A DNA stretch of 64,000 nucleotides, taken from Rhodopseudomonas palustris JSC-3b (GTDB lineage Bacteria > Pseudomonadota > Alphaproteobacteria > Rhizobiales > Xanthobacteraceae). The stretch covers positions 1 through 64,000 of the forward strand of contig KI632513.1 of the NCBI GenBank assembly GCA_000504425.1, read 5' to 3'. Shown in pieces: positions 28,342-36,643 of the stretch (position 1 is the stretch's first letter; every line of letters begins with the position of its first letter). A model generated the notes under the pieces. That model searched no databases. It was not told the DNA's origin and was given only the letters and a program-made list of their open reading frames with translations. The translations under genes were made by a program, and so were the position numbers.

Positions 28342-29109
28342 ATGCCTAAGGTGCTCAGTTCGATTGTCTATGCCGTCCGGAAGCTGCTCGGCGTATCACC
28401 CAAATCGGAATACCAAAGATCGGACCCCCTGGAGGCGCTTAAAGTGTCAGTCGACGGCAAGGTGATCTACCAAAGCCGCATGCTGCAAGCGGGGGGCTCC
28501 GGTTGGTCGAACGTCAGCGCCGCGTGTCGCGACGCTGCTGCGCAACGCGCCAAACAGAATAAGCCGTTCAAAATTGATCCAGCACTCGAAGCGATCTCCA
28601 AGGGCTACGACGAGCCGCTGAAGGACGTATTCGCAAACGTTGAGCCGCTCAAGAGGGTCGAGTTGCCGGCCGATGCGGCGTCTTGGAAGGACTATCCGCT
28701 CCGCGATCCGCGGAAGCAGAAGCACTACGATAGCGTCGATGACATGCTACGGCAGCTCTTGGATGGCCCCTGGAAATGGCATGTGCACCCCGGGCACGGC
28801 AGCACGGACATCAAGAACTACGTCTCCTACAAGACTGATACCGGAAGAGAAGTCGCTTTTCGGCTCTACGGGCGCTCGTTGTTCGATCAACGAGTCTTTT
28901 TGGAGATCGAGATCGGCGCCAAGGAGACGCCGGAATTTGAAGCCAGTTTCGAGTGCGCCGGCAAGGAATTTGGCTCTGCGGCACCGGAAATTAAAACCGC
29001 CGGTCCAGAGGCTCTCTTGGACCTCTGCAACGTCGTGATCGCCGGTAAGCTCGATCGCTTCAATCACGAGTCTTCGAAGCATCAGGCGATCCATAAAGAG
29101 GCAAGCTGA
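28342..29109 (+). CDS. Unrecognised cargo-like protein in the early region
   Basis: A 255-aa protein, MPKVLSSIVYAVRKLLGVSP, with a soluble, mixed alpha/beta composition and a Trp/His-rich centre (LLDGPWKWHVHPGHGSTD). It has no match I know. It stands between conserved Mu-type early genes with 53 bp of spacing on its left, and its base composition is slightly less GC-rich than its neighbours. These features suggest an inserted accessory (moron) gene, perhaps against host defence. That idea is untested. Confidence 0.7.
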   Translation: MPKVLSSIVYAVRKLLGVSPKSEYQRSDPLEALKVSVDGKVIYQSRMLQAGGSGWSNVSAACRDAAAQRAKQNKPFKIDPALEAISKGYDEPLKDVFANVEPLKRVELPADAASWKDYPLRDPRKQKHYDSVDDMLRQLLDGPWKWHVHPGHGSTDIKNYVSYKTDTGREVAFRLYGRSLFDQRVFLEIEIGAKETPEFEASFECAGKEFGSAAPEIKTAGPEALLDLCNVVIAGKLDRFNHESSKHQAIHKEAS

Positions 29110-29113
29110 CGCC

Positions 29114-29335
29114 ATGCCCTGGGCGGATCGATCGCAGCCCGCTGAGCGCGACGACGATCCGCCGCCGACACCGACCGCGCCGATCGAGCAGTTATTGGCC
29201 GAGCGCCGCACCCTGATCGCCCAAGTGCGCCGCGGCGTCCACTCTCAGCGCCAGCGGCGGATCATCAAACGGATCGCCGCCATCACGACGGCGATCCTTG
29301 CCACAAGAGGTCCAGACCATGACGACCACAGATGA
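29114..29335 (+). CDS. Small early phage protein, unknown
   Basis: A 73-aa protein with a Pro-rich acidic start (AERDDDPPPTPTAP) and a basic helix (LLAERRTLIAQVRRGVHSQRQRRIIKRIAAI) that could bind nucleic acid. It overlaps the next gene by 17 bp. No family recognised. Confidence 0.5.
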   Translation: MPWADRSQPAERDDDPPPTPTAPIEQLLAERRTLIAQVRRGVHSQRQRRIIKRIAAITTAILATRGPDHDDHR

Positions 29336-29633
29336 ATTGCTGGCGATCTCCGAAGAAATCCGGCAGATCGCCGAGAGACACGGCGGCGTGACATCCGTTG
29401 GTGCGCAAGCCGATCTCTGCGCGATGCTGCACCGGCAGCGCCAGGCCTACGCGGCCGACACCCGCGACGCGCGTCGCTATCGCTACCTGCGCAGTCGCGA
29501 CATTGACGCGGTTTACCGTGGCGGGGTGTTCGCGGGGCAAACGCCGGAGAACCGTGTGCTCAGCGGCACCGGTCTCGACGTCGCGATCGACGTGGCCATC
29601 ACCGTCGAACAAGATCAGGAGCCACGCTCATGA
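29319..29633 (+). CDS. Small early phage protein, unknown
   Basis: A 104-aa protein starting MTTTDELLAISEEIRQIAE after AGAGG. It contains a DARRYRYLRSRDIDAVYRGGVF segment often seen in short phage proteins. I prefer the start at 29319 over one seven codons upstream because of the ribosome site. Overlapping ends on both sides show an operon. Confidence 0.6.
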   Translation: MTTTDELLAISEEIRQIAERHGGVTSVGAQADLCAMLHRQRQAYAADTRDARRYRYLRSRDIDAVYRGGVFAGQTPENRVLSGTGLDVAIDVAITVEQDQEPRS

Positions 29634-29827
29634 GAGTGTACGGCGTGCCACACACCACATCGGTCGACCGCGTCGATCGCACCGTGCTGATCAGCATCGC
29701 TTTTAGCAACGCTGACACCGCCGCGAAAATGGCGCAGGTGCTTCGCACGCGGCAGCAGCACGATGCGCTGGTGATCGATCTGTCACGGCCGACGCCGGTT
29801 ATCGACGCCGAATTTGTGCGGCTATGA
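29630..29827 (+). CDS. Small early phage protein, unknown
   Basis: A 65-aa protein (MRVYGVPHTTSVDRVDRTVLISIAFSNADTAAKMAQVL) whose start overlaps the previous stop and whose stop overlaps the next start. Compact alpha/beta; no family recognised. Confidence 0.5.
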   Translation: MRVYGVPHTTSVDRVDRTVLISIAFSNADTAAKMAQVLRTRQQHDALVIDLSRPTPVIDAEFVRL

Positions 29828-30246
29828 TCATGGCGCCCAACAGCTCCCAGCACCAGGTCGCGCAGCTCCACCGGCAGGTGGCGGAGCTGCAAAACACCGT
29901 GCTCGATCTCCGCCGCAAGTTGCTCCCCGCTCAGCGCTACCCGGCGAGCTGGGGGCTGTCGCGATGCCAGGATCGGATACTTGCGCTGATCATTGACAAC
30001 GCTCCCCATGCCGTCAGTTACGAGCGCGTGGCGATCGCCGCGTCTGGATTGATCGACAACGAGATGAGCATGGACACGCTCAAAAAGCACGTCTCGCTGC
30101 TGCGCAGCTCTATGCGCTCGATCGGCGTGCCGCACGCGATCAAGGCGCAATATGGCGTCGGCTATTACATGCCCGTTGAGCAGGCCAAGGTGATCAAGGC
30201 GCGAGCCGAACGAGAGGTGAAGCGATGTCAACCCGCCGCTCAGTGA
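29824..30246 (+). CDS. OmpR-type winged-helix phage protein
   Basis: A 140-aa protein. An N-terminal coiled coil (QHQVAQLHRQVAELQNTVLDLRRKL) is followed by a winged-helix domain of the response-regulator effector type (ILALIIDNAPHAVSYERVAIAA...LKKHVSLLRSSMRSIGVPHAIKAQYGVGYYM). There is no receiver domain, so it is a stand-alone DNA-binding protein. It overlaps gemA by 22 bp. Target unknown. Confidence 0.75.
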   Translation: MIMAPNSSQHQVAQLHRQVAELQNTVLDLRRKLLPAQRYPASWGLSRCQDRILALIIDNAPHAVSYERVAIAASGLIDNEMSMDTLKKHVSLLRSSMRSIGVPHAIKAQYGVGYYMPVEQAKVIKARAEREVKRCQPAAQ

Positions 30247-30854
30247 CCGCTACGAGGTCGCGTGCAGAAAACGCACAAAAGTCGCAGATCGCGTTGATCC
30301 ATATGCTGGCCAAACAGGCCGGGCTTGATGATGACCTGCGGCGAGAGGTGATCGCGTCGGTCTGCGGCAAGCAGTCATCGCGCGACCTGACGGCGCAAGA
30401 AGCGAGCGACGTGATCGACCGCTTAAAAGCGTCTTCCAAGGCCGCTGAAATCGACGGCCCCTATGGCAAAAAGCTGCGCGCGCTGTGGATCTCGGGCTGG
30501 CACCTTGGCGTGGTCCATAATCGCAGCGACGCCGCCATGCTGGCCTTTGTCGAGCGTCAGACCGGCATCGAGCGCACCCGCTGGCTGCGCGCGGCAAAGG
30601 ACGCCCGAAAGGCCGTTGAAGCTTTGAAGCAATGGCTGGCGCGCGAAGGCGGCGTGGCGTGGCCGGCCGGCGACGATCCGAAAGCCGTGCGCCGCGCGGT
30701 GATCGCGGCGCAGCAGCTGCGGCTGGCCGCCTGCGGCCAGCGTTCCGAAGTGCGGCACGCTGCCGACGACACCGCCGCCGATCTCGACAAAGTCATCAGC
30801 GCGCTCGGCGCCCGCCTGCGGGGCGCCAAGGCCGATTGCGCGACGAGGTACTGA
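30225..30854 (+). CDS. gemA: GemA-like (gp16) early regulatory protein
   Basis: A 209-aa protein matching the GemA/gp16 family of Mu-like phages: QKSQIALIHMLAKQAGLDDDLRREV...LTAQEASDVIDRLK, then KLRALWISGWHLGVVHNRSDAAMLAFVERQTGI. In Mu, gemA affects host gene expression and DNA supercoiling. Its place between early genes and mor is as in Mu. Confidence 0.88.
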   Translation: MSTRRSVTATRSRAENAQKSQIALIHMLAKQAGLDDDLRREVIASVCGKQSSRDLTAQEASDVIDRLKASSKAAEIDGPYGKKLRALWISGWHLGVVHNRSDAAMLAFVERQTGIERTRWLRAAKDARKAVEALKQWLAREGGVAWPAGDDPKAVRRAVIAAQQLRLAACGQRSEVRHAADDTAADLDKVISALGARLRGAKADCATRY

Positions 30855-30857
30855 GCG

Positions 30858-31022
30858 ATGTCCGGGAACGCCAAAATCGAGGCACTGCTTAAGCGGATGC
30901 TCTTTTTGAGCGATGTCGGGCGCGAGCTGATGCTCCAAAAGCTCGCCGAAGAATACGGCGAAGGCTTTGCCAAATCGATCCGAAACGAGTTTGCCAGGCG
31001 CAAAGAGGAGAAGCAGGCATGA
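30858..31022 (+). CDS. Small phage protein between gemA and mor, unknown
   Basis: A 54-aa helical protein (MSGNAKIEALLKRMLFLSDVG, ending RRKEEKQA) starting 3 bp after gemA and overlapping the next gene by 4 bp. The tight packing supports it. No family recognised. Confidence 0.6.
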   Translation: MSGNAKIEALLKRMLFLSDVGRELMLQKLAEEYGEGFAKSIRNEFARRKEEKQA

Positions 31023-31255
31023 ACCGGCGGTCGGACCGCATCGACGTCTCGGATCATGCACTGCTGCGGCTGTTGGAGCGCGCTGGCGGCGTCGATGTCG
31101 AGGCACTGCGCCGCGCGATAGCGGCCTCGGTCGCTCGCAGCGTCGCGGTTGCCGAGCGCATCGGCGTCCGGGAATTTGTGATCGTGGCAGACGGTTATCA
31201 CTACGTCATCAAGGACGGCGTCGTGGTCACCATTTTTCGGGACGGGCCGCGGTGA
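31019..31255 (+). CDS. Small phage protein, unknown
   Basis: A 78-aa protein: a helical start (ISDHALLRLLERAGGVDVEAL-like) and a C-terminal beta hairpin (VIVADGYHYVIKDGVVVTIF). This looks like the short toxin-like or DUF folds found beside mor in Mu-like phages, but I cannot name it. It overlaps the previous gene by 4 bp. Confidence 0.6.
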   Translation: MNRRSDRIDVSDHALLRLLERAGGVDVEALRRAIAASVARSVAVAERIGVREFVIVADGYHYVIKDGVVVTIFRDGPR

Positions 31256-31262
31256 GCTACTC

Positions 31263-31673
31263 ATGAGCTACTCATGGCTGCCGGAATTGTTGGCCGAGAT
31301 CGCCGAGGCCGCTGGCCTTGAGGCTGCGCTGCGGATCGCCGAGATGCATGGCGGCACCCGCAAGCGCATCCCGGCGCATCTGCCAACCGGCGACCATTGG
31401 CTGACTGACTGTGTCGATCAGGTCGCTGCGGCGGCAATCTGCAAGCAATTCCGTCAGGGCTCCGGCAGCGGTCGTTTTCGCGGGGCTTACGTGCTGATCC
31501 CGCGCGGCCCCACCGGCGCGGTCGCCGCGGCGCGGCGGCGGATGGTCCAGGAGCTACAGCGCGGCGCCTCTGCGGCAGAGGCAGCGCGCGCCGCTGGCAT
31601 GACTGAGCGCAGCGCCTATCGCGCGCGAGCCCGGCACCGCCGCCGGGATGACAGCCAGGGCAATTTATTCTAG
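31263..31673 (+). CDS. mor: Mor-type transcription activator
   Basis: A 136-aa protein of the Mor/C family: an N-terminal dimerisation part (LLAEIAEAAGLEAALRIAEMHGGTRKRIP), a middle with RGAYVLIPRG, and a C-terminal helix-turn-helix (MVQELQRGASAAEAARAAGMTERSAYR). In Mu, Mor turns on the middle promoter and its relative C the late promoters. No separate C gene is seen here, so this protein may do both jobs through the palindromes upstream of the late operons, the first of which starts 26 bp after its stop. Confidence 0.88.
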   Translation: MSYSWLPELLAEIAEAAGLEAALRIAEMHGGTRKRIPAHLPTGDHWLTDCVDQVAAAAICKQFRQGSGSGRFRGAYVLIPRGPTGAVAAARRRMVQELQRGASAAEAARAAGMTERSAYRARARHRRRDDSQGNLF

Positions 31674-31698
31674 GGTCGAATCAGTAGGCCCGCACATG

Positions 31699-31746
31699 CC
31701 GCTGACAGCTGTCAGCGGTCCGGCCTCACTCCTCAGCAGCTACGGT
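31699..31746 (+). promoter_or_regulatory. Late promoter 1: palindrome plus -10-like box
   Basis: The perfect 20-bp palindrome CCGCTGACAGCTGTCAGCGG (31699-31718) lies 60 bp before the endolysin gene; TACGGT (31741-31746) lies 23 bp past it. No -35 box is seen, as expected for an activator-dependent promoter. The same palindrome stands before two other late operons. Confidence 0.7.
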
Positions 31747-31778
31747 CACACATCGTCAATCGAGTGTAGGCCGCGATC

Positions 31779-32987
31779 ATGAGCTGCGAGATCAAATCCC
31801 ACCGCATCTACCGCAAAGGCAAGCAGGTCGGGTACCAGCCGACGCTCAACGCTGGCGGGATGATTACCCCGACCATCATCGTGTTGCACGACACCGCCGG
31901 CGATTTGTCCGGCCGCGGATCGATCACCTGGTTGCGTGGTGGCCCCGGCGGCTCGCCCAATAGCAGCGCGCATGTGGTGATCGGCCGTGATGGCGCCATC
32001 ACTCAGCTTGCTCCGACCAACGTCCGGACCTGGCATGCGGGCGAAAGCTCGTGGCGCGGTCGCAAGCTGCTCAATGGCTGCTCGATCGGCATCGAGATCG
32101 CCAATCCGGGCGGGCCGCTGCGGCACGACGGCGGCGGCCGATACAAGGGCGCTGTCACCATCGACACCATTGCCGATCCGACCCTTGTGGTGCGGCGCGG
32201 CGCGTTCCCGATCCGCACCGAGGACGGCAAGCCGATGGTGCCGACCGATGGGCTGTGGCTCGACTACTCGCCGGAGCAGATCGACGCGGTCGTCGATCTC
32301 TGCCGCGCCCTGGTCGCGGCCTATCCGACCATCACCGAGATCGTCACCCACTGGATGATCGCGCCGAACCGTAAAGTGGATACCAATCCGCTGTTTCCGC
32401 TGGACGAGGTGCGGCGGCGCGTCTTTGGGGCGTCGGTGTCGAAGCCCCAGCCGCTGCTGGCTGTGCCGACCGAAGCGCCGACGGCGCTGGTCTCCTACGT
32501 TCAAGAGATGTTGCGTGGCCTCGGCTATTTTGAGGTTGGCAGGATCGACGGCGATTACAAATCGCGCGCCCGCGGCGCCGTACTCGCCTTCCGGGCCGAC
32601 CACGGCCTGCCGCTCACGACTGAGATCGACGATCAGTTGCTCGAGGCATTGACGCGTGCCAAGCCGCGCGAGGTCAGCCCCGCGCGGGCGGCTGCCACGG
32701 CGGCGACGCTGCGCAAGGCGGTGCCGGCCGTGCAGCAGGCTGGGCGCAGCAAGATGCTGGCGTGGCTGCTCGGCGCGCCGTCGGCCGCGGTGGCGGCCGT
32801 GCAAGGCGTGGCCGACCACGTTGCGCTGGTCAAAGAGCAGCTGGCGCCGCTGCAGGAGATGCTCGGCATGGTGCCGGTCTGGGCGTGGGCGCTGCTGGTG
32901 ATCGCGGTGGCGTTTGGCGTCTGGTGGTCCTCGCGCAAAGCCGAGGCCGCGACAGTCGAGGCCTATCGCACCGGCCGGCTGAGCTGA
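31779..32987 (+). CDS. Endolysin: N-acetylmuramoyl-L-alanine amidase with peptidoglycan-binding domain
   Basis: A 402-aa cell-wall hydrolase. An amidase_2/PGRP-type catalytic domain covers about residues 20-190, with zinc-ligand candidates in IIVLHDTAGD, HVVIGRDG and ITEIVTHWMI. A PG-binding-1 domain follows (about 220-290; YVQEMLRGLGYFEVGRIDGDY). There is a C-terminal membrane helix (about 361-380; VWAWALLVIAVAFGVWW). A C-terminal anchor is unusual for a cytosolic endolysin and suggests it stays tethered until release. It is the first gene of the lysis/packaging operon. Confidence 0.9.
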   Translation: MSCEIKSHRIYRKGKQVGYQPTLNAGGMITPTIIVLHDTAGDLSGRGSITWLRGGPGGSPNSSAHVVIGRDGAITQLAPTNVRTWHAGESSWRGRKLLNGCSIGIEIANPGGPLRHDGGGRYKGAVTIDTIADPTLVVRRGAFPIRTEDGKPMVPTDGLWLDYSPEQIDAVVDLCRALVAAYPTITEIVTHWMIAPNRKVDTNPLFPLDEVRRRVFGASVSKPQPLLAVPTEAPTALVSYVQEMLRGLGYFEVGRIDGDYKSRARGAVLAFRADHGLPLTTEIDDQLLEALTRAKPREVSPARAAATAATLRKAVPAVQQAGRSKMLAWLLGAPSAAVAAVQGVADHVALVKEQLAPLQEMLGMVPVWAWALLVIAVAFGVWWSSRKAEAATVEAYRTGRLS

Positions 32988-32997
32988 GGAGGCTGCG

Positions 32998-33210
32998 ATG
33001 TCAGTCGTGGCAGTGATCCTGCTCGCCCTCGGCTTTGGTCTCGTTGCCGTCGCGGTCGGCCGGGCCGCGGCCCGCTATCTGTGGGTCCGTCGCACCTATG
33101 CCGATCTCGACCTGATCGATGTGGTCGACAGCACCATGACGCCCGGCATCTGGCTGACGGCGGCAGCCGGCATCGCCTTGATGACCATCGGTCATGCGAG
33201 CCTGTCATGA
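32998..33210 (+). CDS. Small membrane protein, holin candidate
   Basis: A 70-aa protein with two hydrophobic helices (VVAVILLALGFGLVAVAVG and GIWLTAAAGIALMTIGHA) separated by a short charged loop. Its size, topology and place between the endolysin and spanin genes suggest a class II holin that would open the inner membrane for lysis. Sequence families of holins are too diverse to be sure. GAGG ribosome site. Confidence 0.65.
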   Translation: MSVVAVILLALGFGLVAVAVGRAAARYLWVRRTYADLDLIDVVDSTMTPGIWLTAAAGIALMTIGHASLS

Positions 33211-33578
33211 TCGCCGCTCTGGTGTCCCGCTGGGCTGCACCGATCGCAGTGATCGCGGCGCTGCTCGGCGTTGCTGGCCTCGGTGCCTGGCGCGCGGTCG
33301 CTGGTGTCCAGTCAATGGTCGCCGCCGCCGCCGATACGGCTAAGGCCGAGCGCGATGCGCATTGGCGGGCGGAGATCGCAGCCGCCAACGCCCAGGCGGC
33401 GCAGGCCGAGGCCGATCAGGCCCGTGCTGCCATGGCTGCCGACGCCACCATGCGGGCCGCCGAAACGGCCCGCGAAAATGCCCTGAAAGACTTGGAGATG
33501 CGCAATGCGGCGCTTGCTGATGGCGATCGTCGGTGCCTTGGCCGTGGCCGTGTGCGGCTGCTCAACGAGCCCCGCTGA
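33207..33578 (+). CDS. Rz-like inner-membrane spanin
   Basis: A 123-aa protein with an N-terminal membrane anchor (PIAVIAALLGVAGLGAWRAV) and a long Ala-rich periplasmic coiled coil (AERDAHWRAEIAAANAQAAQAEADQ). It has the layout of an i-spanin. The start overlaps the previous stop, and the outer-membrane spanin gene begins inside its 3' end in another frame, the classical Rz/Rz1 arrangement. Confidence 0.8.
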   Translation: MIAALVSRWAAPIAVIAALLGVAGLGAWRAVAGVQSMVAAAADTAKAERDAHWRAEIAAANAQAAQAEADQARAAMAADATMRAAETARENALKDLEMRNAALADGDRRCLGRGRVRLLNEPR

Positions 33579-33780
33579 CGGCCCGACCGTGCTGGTGCAG
33601 GAGACCCGTCCGACTTTGCCGGCCAGCGCCCGGCAGCCATGCGCCGCGCCGGTGCCGCTACCCGACCGTGATCTCACCGAAAGCGAGACCGCCCGGGCGT
33701 GGGGCGCCGACCGCGCCGAGCTGCGCAATTGCGAGGGGCGACGCCGCGCCGCCGTCGATGCAATCGAGCCGCAGCCGTGA
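33505..33780 (+). CDS. Rz1-like outer-membrane lipoprotein spanin
   Basis: A 91-aa lipoprotein: basic start MRRLL, hydrophobic stretch, lipobox VAVCGCS (Cys modified at about residue 17 or 19), then a Pro-rich periplasmic part (RPTLPASARQPCAAPVPLP). It begins within the Rz-like gene in another frame and runs 202 bp past it. Together the two would fuse inner and outer membranes at lysis. Confidence 0.8.
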   Translation: MRRLLMAIVGALAVAVCGCSTSPADGPTVLVQETRPTLPASARQPCAAPVPLPDRDLTESETARAWGADRAELRNCEGRRRAAVDAIEPQP

Positions 33781-33998
33781 CCGATCAACTCGACGAGGCC
33801 CAGGCGCTCGAAGAACGCGAGCGTGATGCAGGGATCGGCCGCGTCGTTGCGCGCCTTAGCGGCACAGGCGCGCTTTACTGCGCTTCCTGTGGTGACGAGA
33901 TCGATCCCGCGCGACGCGCTGTGATGCCGAGCGCGACGCGCTGCACGGACTGTCAGGATCGGCGAGAGCGTTGGCTGCGCTCGGCACGGGGACGATAG
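33777..33998 (+). CDS. TraR/DksA-type zinc-finger protein
   Basis: A 73-aa protein starting at GTG that overlaps the previous stop (GTGA). The zinc finger has CxxC...CxxC spacing (CASCGDEIDPARRAVMPSATRCTDCQ) with a helical N-terminal part, as in phage TraR-like proteins that bind the RNA polymerase secondary channel and mimic DksA/ppGpp. Mu-like phages often carry one near mor and the lysis genes. Confidence 0.85.
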   Translation: MTDQLDEAQALEERERDAGIGRVVARLSGTGALYCASCGDEIDPARRAVMPSATRCTDCQDRRERWLRSARGR

Positions 33999-34000
33999 CG

Positions 34001-34438
34001 ATGGAATGGAATTGGACGACGATTGTCACCCTGATCAAAGACATCTGGTGGATCGTCTCGGTGCCGCTGACATTAGTGGCGGGGCTTGGCATGTACTACC
34101 TGCGTGGCCAGTTCCTCACGAAAGAGGAATACGACGCAGGCACCAAGGAGCTGCAAGGCGCATTGCAGGATTTGTCGGACAGCGAGCGCGCGACATCTGA
34201 TCGCTTCGCCGCCAGCGAGCGGCAGACCGCTGATCGCTTGGCTAAGTTGGAGGCTGATCTGCGCCTGCTACCCGGCCGCGCCGAATTCCAGCAGCTTTCG
34301 GATCGCATCAGCCGCGTCGAGCGCGAAGTGGCGGCGTCGGCCGAAACCACGCGCGGCATCGACAAGACCGTCACGAAAATCGACCACACCCTCAACCTTC
34401 TGCTCGACCACATGCTCAAGAAAGGAGTGCCGACGTGA
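34001..34438 (+). CDS. Mu gp25-like (DUF2730) protein
   Basis: A 145-aa protein: an N-terminal membrane segment (IVTLIKDIWWIVSVPLTLVAGLGMYY) and a long coiled coil (LSDSERATSDRFAASERQTADRL). It matches the DUF2730 proteins that occupy this position in Mu (gp25). Function unknown; a membrane-linked role near packaging or lysis is possible. The ATG at 34001 is chosen because upstream codons fall in the preceding gene. Confidence 0.8.
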   Translation: MEWNWTTIVTLIKDIWWIVSVPLTLVAGLGMYYLRGQFLTKEEYDAGTKELQGALQDLSDSERATSDRFAASERQTADRLAKLEADLRLLPGRAEFQQLSDRISRVEREVAASAETTRGIDKTVTKIDHTLNLLLDHMLKKGVPT

Positions 34439-34740
34439 GCCTTGCCGACACCTTCGACAAAGACCGCCGTCTGGTCATCCTGCTCCTGCTGCTTAAGCAG
34501 GACGATTATTCGCTGTCTGCACCGCTGCTCACCAAGGCGGTGCAGCAGTTGCGCCACCGCGTCTATCCAGACGTGATCGAAGCTGATCTTGTGCTGCTCG
34601 AACAGCATCGGCTCGTGAAGCGCGAGACGATCGATGTCGACAGCGGGCAGATGTCGATCGCAACGCTGACGCGGCTCGGGCGCGACGTCGCCGAAGGGCG
34701 CCCGCATCCCATGGTCGCGCGTCCGTCACCGAAGGACTGA
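34435..34740 (+). CDS. Mu gp26-like protein
   Basis: A 101-aa winged-helix-like protein (LVILLLLLKQDDYSLSAPLLTKAVQQLRHRVYPDVIEADLVLLEQHRLV) matching in size and position the gp26/VpaChn25-type protein of Mu-like phages. GTG start overlapping the previous stop. Possibly DNA-binding, perhaps in packaging; unproven. Confidence 0.75.
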   Translation: MSLADTFDKDRRLVILLLLLKQDDYSLSAPLLTKAVQQLRHRVYPDVIEADLVLLEQHRLVKRETIDVDSGQMSIATLTRLGRDVAEGRPHPMVARPSPKD

Positions 34741-34742
34741 CC

Positions 34743-35318
34743 ATGGCGAACCGTCCGTCGTCGATCGACCGGCTGCCGCAGGAGGTCCGCGACTGGATCG
34801 GCCGGCTGCGTGATCAGGGCTGCACGATCGACGAGATCATCATCAAGCTGCGCGAGCTGGACAAGGACGCGGTGCCGTCGCGATCCGCGCTCGGCCGGCA
34901 CCTCAAAAAAGCCGAAGAAGTCGCCGAGCGGCTGCGCAAGTCCAGGCAGGTGGCGGATGTGATCGTGCGCCGGCTCGGTGAAAGCGATCCCGACAAAACC
35001 ACGCGCATGAACATCGAACTGATGCACAACGTGCTGTTCGAGATCGCGACCCGCGCTAGTGATGACGGCGAAAGCGTCACCTTCGAGCCGATGGAAGCGA
35101 TGCTGCTTGCCAAGGCGCTCGACCACCTCGGCAAGGCCAGCAAGGACGATGTCGCCCGCACGGTCGCGATCGAAAAGCGTGCGGCTGAGAAGGCCAAGGC
35201 AGAAGCCCTGAAACAAACCGAAAAAGCGATTGCTGGCGCGGCCGGCAGCGACGGTCAGGTTGATGGCGCAGCGCTACTGAAGAAAATCCGCGAAGATATC
35301 TACGGGATCACCACATGA
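34743..35318 (+). CDS. Terminase small subunit-like protein (DUF3486, Mu gp27)
   Basis: A 191-aa protein. An N-terminal helix-turn-helix (SSIDRLPQEVRDWIGRLRDQGCTIDEIIIKLREL) and a helical C-terminus match DUF3486, the probable small terminase (gp27) of Mu-like phages. It would recognise the pac site at the left prophage end and hand DNA to the large subunit, whose gene overlaps its last codons. Confidence 0.87.
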   Translation: MANRPSSIDRLPQEVRDWIGRLRDQGCTIDEIIIKLRELDKDAVPSRSALGRHLKKAEEVAERLRKSRQVADVIVRRLGESDPDKTTRMNIELMHNVLFEIATRASDDGESVTFEPMEAMLLAKALDHLGKASKDDVARTVAIEKRAAEKAKAEALKQTEKAIAGAAGSDGQVDGAALLKKIREDIYGITT

Positions 35319-36643
35319 GCGGCCCGGCGGTTCCGCTCTACGGCTTTCAGCGCGACTGGTTTTTGGATCGGTCGCGCTTCAAGCTTGGCATGTTCGCCCG
35401 GCAGACCGGCAAGACTTTCACGACGACATTGGAAATCGCCGACGATTGCTTCGCTGCGGCTGTCGCTCAGCATCGTCGGCGCTGGGTGATCCTGTCGCGC
35501 GGTGAGCGCCAGGCCAAGGAAGCAATGGACGAAGGCATCAAGCGCCATTGCGCTGCCTATCAGCTCGGCTTCGAGGCGCAGGAGTTCGACTGGGAGGGAC
35601 AGGCTGGCTCCTACAAAGCGCTTGAGGTGACGCTGCCGCACGGTAGCCGCATCACCGCGCTGCCCGCGAACCCCGACACCGCCCGCGGCTTTTCGTCCAA
35701 CGTTTTCCTCGACGAGTTTGCGTTCCACAAGGATTCGCACGCGATCTGGAAGGCGCTGTTTCCGGTGATCTCGGCCGGGCATCAGCTCCGCGTGACCTCC
35801 ACGCCGAACGGCAAAGGCAATAAGTTCTACGAGCTGGCAACCGGCAGCGATGATGTTTGGTCGCGCCACGTGGTCGACATCTATCGGGCGGTCGCGGACG
35901 GCCTGCCGCGCAATATCGACGAGCTGCGCGCCGGCATCAATGACGACGATGCCTGGTCGCAGGAGTACGAACTGAAGTGGCTCGACGAGGCGAGCGCCTG
36001 GCTGTCCTATGACTTGATCTCATCCTGCGAGCATCCGGACGCTGGCAAGCCCGAGGGCTATCGCAACAATCCGTGCTTCGTCGGCCGCGATATCGGCCGG
36101 CGCAACGACCTGCACGTGATCTGGGTGTGGGAGCTGATCGGCGACGTGCTGTGGGAGCGTGAGCGCATCGAGCAGAAGCGCGCCACCTTCGCCGCCATGG
36201 ATGCGGCATTCGACGACGTGATGACGCGCTACCGCGTCGCCCGCGCCTGCATCGACCAGACCGGCATGGGCGAGAAGGTGGTCGAGGACGCGCAGGCCAA
36301 ATGGGGCGGCGTGGTCGAGGGCGTGCTGTTCACCGGTCCGAACAAGCTCATCATGGCGACCGCCGGCAAGGAAGCGTTCGAGGACCGCAAGGTCCGCATC
36401 CGCGAGGGCGACGCGGCGCTGCGCTCGGATCTGCACAAGCTGCGCAAGGTGGCGTCCGCCACCGGCGCGCCGCGATTCGTCGCTGAGCGTGACGACGATC
36501 ACGCCGACCGCACCTGGGCGGCTTTTCTGGGCATCCACGCCGCTGGCGATGGCGTGCCGGTCTATGACGGCTATCAGTCGGCGCGACCGGAAGCCGGCTC
36601 CAACCTGTTCCAAACCAACTCCGGAGGGCGCGCGCTATGGTGA
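35315..36643 (+). CDS. Large terminase subunit (Mu gp28-like)
   Basis: A 442-aa packaging motor. The ATPase domain has Walker A ARQTGKT (residues 28-34) and Walker B VFLDEFAF (about 129-136), with coupling motif VTSTPNGKGN. The C-terminal RNase-H-like nuclease has acidic residues in GRDIGRRNDLHVIWVWE (about 259) and RACIDQTGMGEKV. It works in headful packaging from Mu-type ends. It overlaps genes on both sides. Confidence 0.95.
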   Translation: MSGPAVPLYGFQRDWFLDRSRFKLGMFARQTGKTFTTTLEIADDCFAAAVAQHRRRWVILSRGERQAKEAMDEGIKRHCAAYQLGFEAQEFDWEGQAGSYKALEVTLPHGSRITALPANPDTARGFSSNVFLDEFAFHKDSHAIWKALFPVISAGHQLRVTSTPNGKGNKFYELATGSDDVWSRHVVDIYRAVADGLPRNIDELRAGINDDDAWSQEYELKWLDEASAWLSYDLISSCEHPDAGKPEGYRNNPCFVGRDIGRRNDLHVIWVWELIGDVLWERERIEQKRATFAAMDAAFDDVMTRYRVARACIDQTGMGEKVVEDAQAKWGGVVEGVLFTGPNKLIMATAGKEAFEDRKVRIREGDAALRSDLHKLRKVASATGAPRFVAERDDDHADRTWAAFLGIHAAGDGVPVYDGYQSARPEAGSNLFQTNSGGRALW

